The notes below the pieces were generated by a model. That model made no database searches, was not told the DNA's origin, and saw only the letters and a list, made by a program, of their open reading frames with translations. A program made the position numbers and the translations under genes. From contig JBJKZD010000007.1 of assembly GCA_045560765.1 (NCBI GenBank), forward strand, positions 62,001-126,000: a stretch of 64,000 nt of DNA. The letters run 5' to 3'. This document shows, one piece after another, positions 18,537 through 27,593 of the stretch; position 1 is the stretch's first letter; each line of letters begins with the position of its first letter. The DNA comes from UBA9926 sp913064795 (lineage in GTDB: Bacteria; Pseudomonadota; Gammaproteobacteria; Pseudomonadales; Azotimanducaceae).

Positions 18537-19012
18537 TGACCGAGCAAAGGCAAAGTCCGGCGATTTATTCCACGCAAACGGTCTTGATGCGACATGGCGA
18601 TGCGGCCTTGGGTGTGCCCGATGCGGATCGCCCGTTGACTCGTCGAGGCCGGGAAGCGGTGCGTTTGGTTGCTGAGGCATTGGCCGGGCGCAGTCTTCAA
18701 GCACCAGGCATTGTATCGAGCCCTTTCCTGCGCGCTCGGGAGTCCGCTGACTTGATCGCTGAGCGACTTCGATTACCCCTATTACCCATCTCTCACACCT
18801 TGGTGCCCGATGCCGATCCCACTGCCTTAGTGGGTCAGTTGGTCCGTGAGGAAAATTCTGTCTTTTGGGTCTTTCACCAACCGATCCTTGCAGAGGTGAT
18901 CATGATGTTGACGGGTGTCCGGGTTTATCCTCAGACTGCGAGCGTTTATGCTCTGAGGAGAAGGTGCGATGAGGCGCAAGAGATAAATTTTGAAGTAGAG
19001 TGGAGGCTGTGA
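18536..19012 (+). CDS. sixA: Phosphohistidine phosphatase SixA-type protein
   Basis: 158 residues of the histidine phosphatase superfamily with the RHG motif in LMRHGDA, ADRPLTRRGREA and SSPFLRARESADL, all SixA-like; the later His in WVFHQPILAEV is the probable second catalytic His. SixA removes phosphate from histidine in phosphotransfer proteins (E. coli ArcB, NPr). The start is a GTG overlapping the last base of the htpG stop, implying coupling to htpG. Substrate here is not known. Confidence 0.85.
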   Translation: MTEQRQSPAIYSTQTVLMRHGDAALGVPDADRPLTRRGREAVRLVAEALAGRSLQAPGIVSSPFLRARESADLIAERLRLPLLPISHTLVPDADPTALVGQLVREENSVFWVFHQPILAEVIMMLTGVRVYPQTASVYALRRRCDEAQEINFEVEWRL

Positions 19013-19902
19013 TCAGATTGAAATTGTTAGTCACTTGTAAGCAGTGGTTGCTGTTTGGGGTGGGGTTGGGTCTTTTGTTATTTTGGGATCCAGCGCAAGC
19101 CATTGAACTCGACCTTGAAAGCGAGCGATTGGAGACGATGATCGAGGAGCGCGCCGCGCGCCATAAAATCATGCTCGGAAGGCTCAAAAAGATCAGCAAC
19201 AATTTGGATCCCAAATCGGAACAATTGGTGCAAGGGATACGCCACTATGAGACCTTTAGGGCGGCATCAGGCGTCTCTCTTGATGAAGCGATGACGGCGC
19301 TAAAATCGGCTGTGGCGTCGGAATATACAACGCGATTTGTCTGCCAAGGACGGGATTGCGGGAGCAGTAATGAATGGGCGAATGCTGTTTTCGATGAGCC
19401 AAAGCTTTATGGGCTTGAGCAATCTCAGTACTACTGGGTCGGTCAGAACCGTCAGACCTCGGATTATTGGTTAGTTTATATCTCTAAGCGCTCTAACAAA
19501 CCTGTGCATTATCGAGTGGAATGGTTCGAGGCAGGTCAGGCTAATTGGGGCGAAAAGATCGAGCAAGGTTTTGAACAACAGGGGTTTGTTAGGTTCGGTC
19601 TGAAAGAGGCCCAGAGCGACCTTATTAGCCTTAAAGAAGCGCTGAACATTTGGTGTCAAGCGCACAAGCTAACATTGATCGCGGTTGCCGTCAGTGACGA
19701 TGAGCGTGGGATTTCTCCTCAAAGGAACTTGCGTGCATCCCAAAAAATCGCAGAAAACCTGGCATCGACGCTGCAAGATGCTCGTAGCGGTTGCCAATAT
19801 ACGGCTCATGGACTGGGATCGCTCGCGCCGATTGAGGGATGGACAGGTTCACGGATAGATCTAATCGTCCAGGGGCCCTATCGGGCTCTAGAGGGAGATT
19901 AA
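19009..19902 (+). CDS. DUF4892-family secreted or periplasmic protein
   Basis: About 297 residues with an N-terminal signal-like segment (KQWLLFGVGLGLLLFWDPAQA, cleavage probably after AQA). The core contains VCQGRDCGSSNEWAN and LYGLEQSQYYWVG, which I recognise as the DUF4892 signature found in gammaproteobacteria. The C-terminal third (SDDERGISPQRNLRASQKIA) resembles the shape of OmpA-like or repeat-of-self envelope domains, but this is weak. Start is probably the GTG at 19009, which overlaps the sixA stop; GTG at 19000 is an alternative. Its 3' end overlaps the folE 3' end by four bases on the opposite strand. Function unknown. Confidence 0.75.
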   Translation: MIRLKLLVTCKQWLLFGVGLGLLLFWDPAQAIELDLESERLETMIEERAARHKIMLGRLKKISNNLDPKSEQLVQGIRHYETFRAASGVSLDEAMTALKSAVASEYTTRFVCQGRDCGSSNEWANAVFDEPKLYGLEQSQYYWVGQNRQTSDYWLVYISKRSNKPVHYRVEWFEAGQANWGEKIEQGFEQQGFVRFGLKEAQSDLISLKEALNIWCQAHKLTLIAVAVSDDERGISPQRNLRASQKIAENLASTLQDARSGCQYTAHGLGSLAPIEGWTGSRIDLIVQGPYRALEGD

Positions 19903-20447
19903 CGTTGAAGCTGCAGGATCGATAAAAATTCCATGCGAGTGCTCTGGTCTTTCTGAAATTGGCCCAGCATCATCGAGGTTTTCATCATGGAGTTTTGTTT
20001 CTCCACTCCACGCATCATCATGCACATGTGTTGCGCCTCGATAATCACGCCAGCCCCTGCGGCGCCTGTGACGGCCTGAATCGCTTCAGCAATTTCTAGG
20101 GTGAGATTTTCTTGGATTTGTAGGCGCCGGGCATACATGTCCACGATCCGTGCCACCTTGCTGAGGCCAACAACCCGCCCAGTTGGAATGTAGGCGACAT
20201 GGCATTTGCCAATGAACGGCAGCATATGGTGCTCGCACATTGAGTAGAGCTCGATATCTTGCACGATGATCATTTCGCTGGTGTCGGAGGGGAAGAGGGC
20301 ATCGTTGACGATTTCATCGAGGGTTTCAGCATAACCCTTGGTCAGAAAAGCCATGGCCTTGGAGGCGCGGCTCGGAGTATCGAGTAGTCCCTCTCTAGAG
20401 GGGTCCTCTCCAATCTGCTCCAAAATGGTTTTAAAGGCCTGCTCCAT
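19899..20447 (-). CDS. folE: GTP cyclohydrolase I (type IA)
   Basis: 182 residues. Converts GTP to dihydroneopterin triphosphate, first step of tetrahydrofolate (and other pterin) synthesis. Zinc ligands are visible as Cys and His in YSMCEHHMLPF and Cys in AQHMCMMMRGVEKQ; the substrate motif GLSKVARIVDMYARRLQ is intact. These define the zinc-dependent FolE1 class rather than FolE2. Somewhat shorter at the N-terminus than E. coli FolE (222). The gene is convergent with the DUF4892 gene and divergent from aroC. Confidence 0.95.
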   Translation of the reverse strand: MEQAFKTILEQIGEDPSREGLLDTPSRASKAMAFLTKGYAETLDEIVNDALFPSDTSEMIIVQDIELYSMCEHHMLPFIGKCHVAYIPTGRVVGLSKVARIVDMYARRLQIQENLTLEIAEAIQAVTGAAGAGVIIEAQHMCMMMRGVEKQNSMMKTSMMLGQFQKDQSTRMEFLSILQLQR

Positions 20448-20540
20448 GCTGTTCTCCTTGATGACTTTTACCCCCGTCGCAAAATCTCGAGGATCCTAGG
20501 CGCCGTTGGTCTATAATAACTGATTTTGAGGCAAGACAGC

Positions 20541-21605
20541 ATGCCAGGAAGCAGCATTGGAGAAATGTTTCGGGTGTCGACCTTTGGCGAAAGCCATGGT
20601 CCTGCTTTGGGTTGCGTCATTGATGGCTGTCCCCCAGGGCTTGCTCTTTGCGAAGCTGATTTGCAGGTGGATTTGGACCGGAGGCGGCCAGGCACTTCTA
20701 AATACGCGACGCAAAGACAAGAAGCGGATCAAGTTAAAATACTCTCAGGTGTTTTCGAGGGGGTGACTACGGGTACGAGTATCGGTCTAATGATCGAGAA
20801 CGAGGATCAAAAATCCAAGGACTACAGCGCCATCAAAGATCTCTATCGGCCAGCTCATGCCGATTTTACTTACCAGAAGAAATACGGCGTTCGAGATTAT
20901 CGGGGTGGTGGACGCTCATCGGCGAGAGAAACGGCAATGCGGGTCGCGGCGGGCGCCATCGCTAAAAAGTACCTGAATGTAGAATTTGGTATCCAGATAC
21001 GCGGTTATCTCGCTCAAATGGGAGATTTGCAAATCAGGGATTTTGACTGGTCAGTCGTGAATGAGAACCCATTTTTTAGCCCAGACGCGTCGCTGGTCGA
21101 CGACATGGCGGCCCTGATCGATCAGCTGCGACGGGATGGGGATTCTGTGGGGGCTAGAATCAATGTGGTTGCAGAAGGTGTTATGCCCGGCCTGGGTGAG
21201 CCTGTTTTTCATCGGTTGGATGCCGATATTGCTGCAGCCATGATGAGTATCAATGCAGTAAAGGGCGTTGAGATCGGCGATGGTTTTGATGTGGTTGAGC
21301 AGCGTGGCTCTGAGCACAGGGATGAGATTCTTGCTGATGGGTTTGCGTCAAACCATGCCGGCGGCGTCCTTGGCGGCATTAGTTCCGGTCAAGATCTTCT
21401 CGTGAGCTTAGCGTTGAAGCCGACGTCGAGTATTACCCAGCCTGCAAGAACCATTACGACCTCGGGCGTCGAGACGGAAATAGTGACCAAGGGTCGGCAC
21501 GATCCCTGCGTTGGTGTCCGAGCGACGCCGATTGCCGAGGCGATGCTGGCATTGGTGGTGATGGATCATGCCCTGCGGCAGAGGGGACAGACAGGACGGC
21601 TCTGA
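20541..21605 (+). CDS. aroC: Chorismate synthase
   Basis: 354 residues. Catalyses the last step of the shikimate pathway (EPSP to chorismate, using reduced FMN), feeding the tryptophan and folate genes downstream. Motifs: FGESHGPALGCVIDGCPPG, the RRPGTSKYATQR region, YRGGGRSSARETA and SSGQDLLVSLALKPTSS. ATG at 20541 matches the family start (MPGSSIGEMFRVSTFGESHG) and has TGAGG nine bases upstream; an in-frame TTG at 20526 is less likely. Confidence 0.96.
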   Translation: MPGSSIGEMFRVSTFGESHGPALGCVIDGCPPGLALCEADLQVDLDRRRPGTSKYATQRQEADQVKILSGVFEGVTTGTSIGLMIENEDQKSKDYSAIKDLYRPAHADFTYQKKYGVRDYRGGGRSSARETAMRVAAGAIAKKYLNVEFGIQIRGYLAQMGDLQIRDFDWSVVNENPFFSPDASLVDDMAALIDQLRRDGDSVGARINVVAEGVMPGLGEPVFHRLDADIAAAMMSINAVKGVEIGDGFDVVEQRGSEHRDEILADGFASNHAGGVLGGISSGQDLLVSLALKPTSSITQPARTITTSGVETEIVTKGRHDPCVGVRATPIAEAMLALVVMDHALRQRGQTGRL

Positions 21606-21789
21606 GCAGTTTGCTAAAACTTAGGCCGTTTTGACGATTGAGACTGTCTATGGGACCGATCGATGCGCCGGTGATTTAAGTGTCTGAACCAAAGCGCATC
21701 AGGGCGTCGTACTTAAAGAGGGCGGTCAATCCTAGCCTAGGGTTCAGAGGATTGAACGGCTCGACGAAGCCAACAAAGGAGAGAGATTC

Positions 21790-22815
21790 GTGAAAAACAT
21801 TGCCATTGTCGGGGCCACCGGGGCGGTGGGCGAGGCCATGTTAGAACTACTGGCATCCAGAGACTTTCCAGTTGGTGAGTTGACTTTGTTGGCCAGCGAG
21901 CGGTCGGCGGGGACCCGGCTTCCTTTTAAGGAAAAGAGTCTCACCGTTAAAGATCTAGCGCACTTCGACTTTGCCGGCATTGATATTGCCATGTTTTCTG
22001 CTGGCGGAGACGTGTCAGCAGACTATGCGCCGAAAGCGGCAGCCGCAGGCTGCGTCGTGATTGATAATACCTCGCACTTTCGTCGTGACGAGGACATTCC
22101 TCTGATCATTCCCGAAGTCAATTTGCACGCTTTGGACGGCTATAAAGCGCGAAATATTATCGCCAACCCGAATTGTTCAACCATCCAGATGCTCGTTGCC
22201 CTTAAACCCATCATGGATGCGGCAGGTCTATCGCGAATCAATGTCGCGACCTATCAGGCTGTTTCAGGTGCCGGAAAATCAGGGATCGAGGAGTTAGCAG
22301 GACAATCTGCAAAGTTATTGAATGCCCAGGATATCGAGCCTGAGGTTTTTGGAAAGCAGATCGCGTTCAACGCAGTGCCCCATATCGATGATTTCCAGGA
22401 CAATGGGTTTACCAAAGAAGAGATGAAAATGATCTGGGAGACGCACAAAATATTCGAAAACGACGGTGTTCAGGTGAGTCCGACTTGCGTCCGCATCCCC
22501 GCGTTTTACGGGCATTCAGAGGCGGTCTATGTCGAAACAAAAAGCCAAATCGATGCGGATGCCGTTCGAGTGCTTTTGAGCGGAGCGCCTGGCATCAAAG
22601 TGATCGATACCCGTGAGCGCGGCGGCTATCCGACCGCGGTTACTGATGCTGCAGGGGAGGATCCCGTCTTTGTGGGGCGCATTCGTAACGACATCATGAA
22701 TCCTTTGGGGCTTCATCTTTGGATTGTTTCGGACAATATTCGCAAGGGTGCAGCGCTGAATAGTCTGCAAATTGCAGAGGCGTTATTGGAGCGTCCAGAA
22801 TTTAATGGGGCTTGA
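21790..22815 (+). CDS. asd: Aspartate-semialdehyde dehydrogenase
   Basis: 341 residues. Reduces aspartyl phosphate to aspartate semialdehyde for lysine/DAP, threonine and methionine synthesis. Motifs: IAIVGATGAVGEAMLELL (NADP fold), the active-site Cys in NPNCSTIQML, SGAGKSGIEEL and RIRNDIMNPLGLHLW. The start is a GTG at 21790 behind AGGAGAGA. The order asd-fimV-truA is the one found in Pseudomonas. The preceding 184 bases hold no recognised gene. Confidence 0.96.
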   Translation: MKNIAIVGATGAVGEAMLELLASRDFPVGELTLLASERSAGTRLPFKEKSLTVKDLAHFDFAGIDIAMFSAGGDVSADYAPKAAAAGCVVIDNTSHFRRDEDIPLIIPEVNLHALDGYKARNIIANPNCSTIQMLVALKPIMDAAGLSRINVATYQAVSGAGKSGIEELAGQSAKLLNAQDIEPEVFGKQIAFNAVPHIDDFQDNGFTKEEMKMIWETHKIFENDGVQVSPTCVRIPAFYGHSEAVYVETKSQIDADAVRVLLSGAPGIKVIDTRERGGYPTAVTDAAGEDPVFVGRIRNDIMNPLGLHLWIVSDNIRKGAALNSLQIAEALLERPEFNGA

Positions 22816-22896
22816 TTCCATGATCGTTTCTGCAGTTTATGTAGGATAAGATCGAAGTTTGGCGCATTGCCCTTATAGTTTGTTGGAGACAAAACC

Positions 22897-24675
22897 TTGA
22901 ATAATGTTTTTTTCAGGCGGTGGCAAGGATCTGCACTTATGGCCCTTTTGGGTCTTACTTTGTTGATTCCCAGCCTGTCTTGGGCTGTCAGTTTGGGCCG
23001 CTTATCTCTGAATTCCGCTTTGAATCAACCGCTTGCTGCAACCATTGATCTGACCAATGTACGCAGCCTTTCAAGCGACGAGATTCGGGTGGGTTTGGCG
23101 CCGAAAGGGGCGTTCGAGGAGCTGGGTGTGCAGTGGTCATATACCCTGGACGATATCTCGCTTCGGGTAGAGCCGAGTACTACGGGTGTTACGGTGATCG
23201 TGACCACGGACAAGCCTATTGTTGAACCCTTTCTAAATTTTGTTGTTGAAGTTTTGTGGCCAAAAGGGCGAATGATCCGAGAATATGCGGTCCTGCTGGA
23301 TCCCCCTGTGCTTATGGCACCGGGGATTATCGCGCCGAAGCCTGATAAAGAGCCATCAGTGGCTTATAAAGAGCCATCAGCGGCTGATAAAGGGACATCA
23401 GCGACTGATGTAGTGCCATCAGCGTCGAGCGAAATGACCCAAGCAGGCGATACTTTATGGGAGATCGCGCTTGCAGAGCGCCCGAGCCGTGCGATTTCTG
23501 TTCAAGAGATGATGCTCGCGATTCAGCGTTTGAATCCCGAAGCCTTTATTGATGCGAATATTAATCGCTTAAAAGCAGGCTATGTGCTTCAGATGCCCTC
23601 GAGTGAAGAATTTTCAAGGCTCAATACATTCGAGGCGATTGCAGAGGTTGCTGAGCAAAACCGAGCGCTGAATCAGGACCCTACCGGCAAAAAAAAAACA
23701 GTCGAACCTGACCTTGGCTTAGAACAATCGGTCGAGCCTGATTCAGAGGGCCAGTTGGTCATTCTCGCTGAGGAAGCCTCGGTGTCTGTCGAAGTCTTAG
23801 AGCCGGATACTTCCGCGGCAGCGGCGGAGACGGCGCTTATGAGGGCTGAAGCGAAAGTGGCCGAGGCCGCCCAAGAAAGCGTGGCGCTCCAGAGTCGACT
23901 GTCCGCATTTGAGGCCCAGCTTGCTGATCTTGCTGGTGCGGTTTCGATTAAGGATGCGCAGATCGCTCGCCTTCAGAAACAGCTTGCTGATCTTGAGCGC
24001 CCAATCCCGACGCCAGATAATCCATTTTTAGCGACCACAACAATCGGGCTGCTGGTTATTGTGGTTCTCCTCGTTGTAGGACTTTTGCTCGTATCGGCCC
24101 GTCTACGAAGACTCTCGCGTAATCTGCAGTTGACGCCCAGCGGCGGTGAGGGCCCGGGGCTTGAAGCGGGTTCAGTTGCCGCGCAAGAAAAAACTAGAAT
24201 GCCACCGGCATCGGCAGAGGCCGTCCCTGAGGAGTCTCAGGCGGATCCGGCCGGAGCCCATTTAGAACAGGACCCAGTAGTGACGGCGGCTGAATCCACC
24301 GGGTCTGGAGTGTCAGAGGGCAATGGTTTTGACTCGACGCTCGAAAATGCCGACGACGAGATGATTGAGATCGATTTGGATGATCTTGAGGCACTGGATG
24401 ACCTAGAGGCGCTCGACCTCGATGAGATTGAAGACGAGGCAGTCAAAGGCCAGGCGCAGGTGCTCGCTGAGCCTGCCGACGAGCTGCCCCGAGGGGAGGG
24501 TGAAGACGACCCGGCAGCCGATGAAGACCCGGCAAGTATGCTCGACCTTGCGCGAGCCTATGTTGAAATGGAGCATCATCAAGAGGCCAGAAAGCTCTTG
24601 GCTCGAGTCATTGAGATCGGTCTGCCCCACGAAGTTGCCGATGCACAGCAGATGTTGGCCAGTTTGACAGAGTGA
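22897..24675 (+). CDS. fimV: FimV/HubP-family pilus assembly and polar hub protein
   Basis: 592 residues, shorter than Pseudomonas FimV (over 900). Order seen: signal peptide (ALMALLGLTLLIPSLSWA), N-terminal FimV domain (SLGRLSLNSALNQPLAA), a 7-residue repeat linker (23344-23424), a LysM-like segment (GDTLWEIALAERPS), a coiled coil at about residues 305-370, one membrane helix at about 375-400, an acidic cytoplasmic part with DDLEALDDLEALDLDEIEDE, and the conserved C-terminal TPR-like FimV_C (LDLARAYVEMEHHQEARKLL). It organises the cell pole and type IV pili or flagella in relatives. Start is TTG at 22897 with GGAG eight bases upstream. Confidence 0.9.
   Translation: MNNVFFRRWQGSALMALLGLTLLIPSLSWAVSLGRLSLNSALNQPLAATIDLTNVRSLSSDEIRVGLAPKGAFEELGVQWSYTLDDISLRVEPSTTGVTVIVTTDKPIVEPFLNFVVEVLWPKGRMIREYAVLLDPPVLMAPGIIAPKPDKEPSVAYKEPSAADKGTSATDVVPSASSEMTQAGDTLWEIALAERPSRAISVQEMMLAIQRLNPEAFIDANINRLKAGYVLQMPSSEEFSRLNTFEAIAEVAEQNRALNQDPTGKKKTVEPDLGLEQSVEPDSEGQLVILAEEASVSVEVLEPDTSAAAAETALMRAEAKVAEAAQESVALQSRLSAFEAQLADLAGAVSIKDAQIARLQKQLADLERPIPTPDNPFLATTTIGLLVIVVLLVVGLLLVSARLRRLSRNLQLTPSGGEGPGLEAGSVAAQEKTRMPPASAEAVPEESQADPAGAHLEQDPVVTAAESTGSGVSEGNGFDSTLENADDEMIEIDLDDLEALDDLEALDLDEIEDEAVKGQAQVLAEPADELPRGEGEDDPAADEDPASMLDLARAYVEMEHHQEARKLLARVIEIGLPHEVADAQQMLASLTE
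23344..23424 (+). repeat. Four imperfect 21-bp tandem repeats inside fimV
   Basis: A 21-base unit beginning GATAAAGAGCCATCAG recurs at 23344, 23365, 23386 and (partial) 23407. It encodes the heptad-like linker units DKEPSVA, YKEPSAA, DKGTSAT and DVVPSA. Because the unit is a multiple of three, copy-number change would keep the frame. Confidence 0.85.
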
Positions 24676-24685
24676 GTCGATACTT

Positions 24686-25486
24686 GTGACCGAACAGCGA
24701 ATCGCGCTTGGGATCAGTTATCAAGGTACGTCCTACCACGGTTTTCAGAGCCAACCCACCGTTCCAACGGTCCAACAGGCATTGGAGGAAGCGATTTCTT
24801 CTGTTGCCAATCACACCATTCGAGTTGCCCCCGCTGGCAGGACGGATCGAGGTGTCCATGCCACAGGGCAGGTCATTCACTTCGATACACACAGCGAGCG
24901 GCAGGAGAAGGCGTGGGTGTCTGGTGTGAACGCATTGTTGCCTGATGACATCAGTGTGTCTTGGATGCGCAGTGTGCCCGGTGATTTTGATGCGCGTCGT
25001 TCAGCGACTTCCCGGCGCTATCAATATTGGATATTGAATCAGGCTTTGCGCCAAGCTTTGGGGCATGCTTTCGTGGCGCGAGAGCACCGGCCACTCGATG
25101 CGCAAGCTATGCATGACAGTGCGCAAGCGCTCCTAGGAGAACAGGATTTTAGCGCATTTCGTGCAGCGCACTGTCAGTCCCTGACGCCATGGCGTTGTGT
25201 TCAGGATGTTCAAGTTGTTAGGCGAGAAAAAATGGTGGTCCTAGACATAACGGCCAATGCATTTTTGCACCATATGGTCAGAAATATTGCTGGTGCTTTG
25301 ATCGAAGTCGGAATAGGTGCGCGAGATATCGGCTGGATTGCACGTTTGCTGGCCGCGCGGGATCGACAGTTGGCTGGAAAGATGGCTTCTGGGTCGGGGC
25401 TTTACTTAAAGGCGGTCAACTATCCAGAACGCTTTGGGCTGCCAGCGGTAGAGCCTCAGACTGAGGCGGACTGGCCTTTTAGCTAG
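24686..25486 (+). CDS. truA: tRNA pseudouridine(38-40) synthase
   Basis: 266 residues. Isomerises uridines 38-40 in the anticodon stem-loop of many tRNAs. Motifs: ALGISYQGTSYHGFQSQP, the catalytic Asp in AGRTDRGVHATGQVIHF, and the C-terminal FLHHMVRNIAGALIEVG. Start GTG at 24686, ten bases after the fimV stop; position follows the Pseudomonas order fimV-truA-trpF. Confidence 0.95.
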   Translation: MTEQRIALGISYQGTSYHGFQSQPTVPTVQQALEEAISSVANHTIRVAPAGRTDRGVHATGQVIHFDTHSERQEKAWVSGVNALLPDDISVSWMRSVPGDFDARRSATSRRYQYWILNQALRQALGHAFVAREHRPLDAQAMHDSAQALLGEQDFSAFRAAHCQSLTPWRCVQDVQVVRREKMVVLDITANAFLHHMVRNIAGALIEVGIGARDIGWIARLLAARDRQLAGKMASGSGLYLKAVNYPERFGLPAVEPQTEADWPFS

Positions 25487-25527
25487 GCGGTTATGGTAAT
25501 ATGCAGCCCCTTGTGGAGGCGATAATC

Positions 25528-26220
25528 ATGGTTCAGGTGCACCGCACTCGGGTCAAAATTTGTGGAATTAGAAGTTTAGCCGAAGCGCTCGCAGCTGTTG
25601 ACTGCGGTGCGGAGGCCATAGGCTTTAATTTTTTTGACCAGAGTGTTCGTTTCCTTAGGGCCGAAGATGCAGCCGCCATTGCTTTTGGGCTACCGCCTTT
25701 TGTCAGTCGTGTCGGTCTCTTTGTCAATGCAAGTCCTGACTTTGTGCGTTCCGTGTTGAGTATTTGCCCACTTGAACTGCTGCAGTTTCACGGCGATGAG
25801 GATGAGAACTATTGCCGCCAATTTGACGTACCATACATCAAGGCAATTCGGCATAAAAATGCAGAGTCGACGGCTCGGACTGCGAAAGGGTTTGGGTCCG
25901 CTGCCGCCATCTTGCTGGATGCCTACGTTCCATCGCAATACGGGGGAACGGGCGAGCGGTTTGATTGGTCAACGATTCCCGCAATAGACAAGCCACTGAT
26001 GGTCGCCGGAGGACTGCGCGCTGATAATGTTGAAGCATTGATTGAGGCGGTCGGACCCTATGCGGTAGATGTGTGTGGCGGTGTAGAGTCATCCCCAGGC
26101 GTTAAGAGTCTAGAGAAAATGGGCGCTTTTGTTGGCGCCGTAGGGGCCGCGGATTGGTCAAGAAAGGCCGTGGAAAGACTAGCCCTGAATAAGGTGGAAG
26201 GGTTGGTCGAAGAAAACTAG
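25528..26220 (+). CDS. trpF: Phosphoribosylanthranilate isomerase
   Basis: 230 residues. Amadori rearrangement of phosphoribosylanthranilate in tryptophan synthesis; TIM barrel. The catalytic Cys is in VKICGIRS and the Asp in LLDAYVPSQYGGTG; phosphate-binding loops are MVAGGL and VDVCGGVESSPGVK. ATG at 25528 chosen because GGAGG sits nine bases upstream; ATG at 25501 is in frame but lies before that site. Begins the trpF-trpB-trpA group, with trpEGDC elsewhere. Confidence 0.95.
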   Translation: MVQVHRTRVKICGIRSLAEALAAVDCGAEAIGFNFFDQSVRFLRAEDAAAIAFGLPPFVSRVGLFVNASPDFVRSVLSICPLELLQFHGDEDENYCRQFDVPYIKAIRHKNAESTARTAKGFGSAAAILLDAYVPSQYGGTGERFDWSTIPAIDKPLMVAGGLRADNVEALIEAVGPYAVDVCGGVESSPGVKSLEKMGAFVGAVGAADWSRKAVERLALNKVEGLVEEN

Positions 26221-26353
26221 CCGCTCGGGTCGTTAGGAAGGTTGACCTCGTCGGATGCGGGCCTATCTCTCGGAGTGGGGATTCGAAAACGACGACGGGG
26301 TTGGCAGCCTTTACACAGAGATGGAGTCATGGGCTCAACAACAAGAGAAATTT

Positions 26354-27583
26354 ATGGTCAGCAAATTAACAGGAACCAATGAGACCCTAGGCGCGTTTCC
26401 GGACCAGTCTGGACACTTCGGCACCTATGGGGGCCGTTTCGTCTCCGAGACGTTGATGGCGGCGCTGGATGAGTTGTCTGCAGCGTACGACCTATTACAG
26501 ATGGATCCAGCCTTTTTAGCGGAACTGGCATCGGATCTGGAGCACTACGTGGGTCGCGCCTCGCCGTTATATCTGGCGGAGCGTCTGACGGCTGAATCGG
26601 GCGGTGCACAGATTTGGCTCAAACGTGAGGATCTGAATCACACCGGGGCGCACAAAATTAACAATTGTATCGGCCAGGCCTTACTGGCGCGCCACATGGG
26701 TAAGCCAAGGATTATCGCAGAGACGGGCGCGGGTCAGCATGGTGTCGCCTCGGCAACAGTTGCTGCGCGTTTCGGTCTTAAATGTACAGTTTATATGGGC
26801 AGTGAGGACATCGAGCGGCAAAGCTTAAATGTTTATCGGATGAAACTGTTGGGAGCGGAAGTGGTGCCGGTGAATTCCGGCTCAAGAACGTTAAAAGATG
26901 CACTGAATGAAGCGATGCGCGACTGGGTGACCAATGTTGATGACACCCATTACATCATTGGGACAGTCGCGGGTCCCCATCCTTACCCGATGATCGTTAG
27001 AGACCTCCAATCGGTGATCGGTCGTGAAGCCCGAGCACAGTTTGCTGAACGGCAGGGTGGTTTGCCTGATGTTGTGACCGCGTGTGTGGGAGGTGGCTCG
27101 AACGCGATGGGCATTTTTCATCCATTTTTAGAAGATGCATCTGTGCGCCTGATCGGTGTCGAAGCTGCGGGCGATGGGCTGCAAACCGGGCGGCACGCGG
27201 CTCCCCTGAATGATGGCATTGTCGGGGTTCTTCATGGCAACCGAACCTATTTGATGCAAGATAACGCCGGGCGTATCGCCGAGACACACTCTGTTTCGGC
27301 AGGGCTCGACTATCCGGGTGTAGGGCCGGAACACGCATGGTTAAAAGATATTGCCCGGGCGGAGTACGTTGCGGTGACAGACGCTGAAGCGCTGGAGGCT
27401 TTCAGGCAATTGAATCTCCTAGAGGGTATATTGCCAGCCCTAGAAAGCAGCCATGCCTTGGCCTATGCGTCATCTCTGGCCCGTGAAATGCGCACAGATC
27501 AGCATATTATTGTGAATCTTTCTGGGCGTGGGGATAAGGATATTCCAACGATGGCAAAGATCGACGGAATTTCTATCTCCTGA
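26354..27583 (+). CDS. trpB: Tryptophan synthase beta subunit
   Basis: 409 residues from ATG 26354 (E. coli 397). PLP enzyme that joins indole and serine. Motifs: HFGTYGGRFVSETL, the PLP Lys in EDLNHTGAHKINN, AETGAGQHGVASA, and the phosphate loop GGGSNAMG. Open frame reaches back to ATG 26255, giving a 33-residue extension of unfamiliar sequence; the shorter start fits the family but has only a weak AAGAGA site, so start confidence is moderate. The stop lies ten bases before the trpA start. Confidence 0.95.
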   Translation: MVSKLTGTNETLGAFPDQSGHFGTYGGRFVSETLMAALDELSAAYDLLQMDPAFLAELASDLEHYVGRASPLYLAERLTAESGGAQIWLKREDLNHTGAHKINNCIGQALLARHMGKPRIIAETGAGQHGVASATVAARFGLKCTVYMGSEDIERQSLNVYRMKLLGAEVVPVNSGSRTLKDALNEAMRDWVTNVDDTHYIIGTVAGPHPYPMIVRDLQSVIGREARAQFAERQGGLPDVVTACVGGGSNAMGIFHPFLEDASVRLIGVEAAGDGLQTGRHAAPLNDGIVGVLHGNRTYLMQDNAGRIAETHSVSAGLDYPGVGPEHAWLKDIARAEYVAVTDAEALEAFRQLNLLEGILPALESSHALAYASSLAREMRTDQHIIVNLSGRGDKDIPTMAKIDGISIS

Positions 27584-27593
27584 GGAGCAGAGT

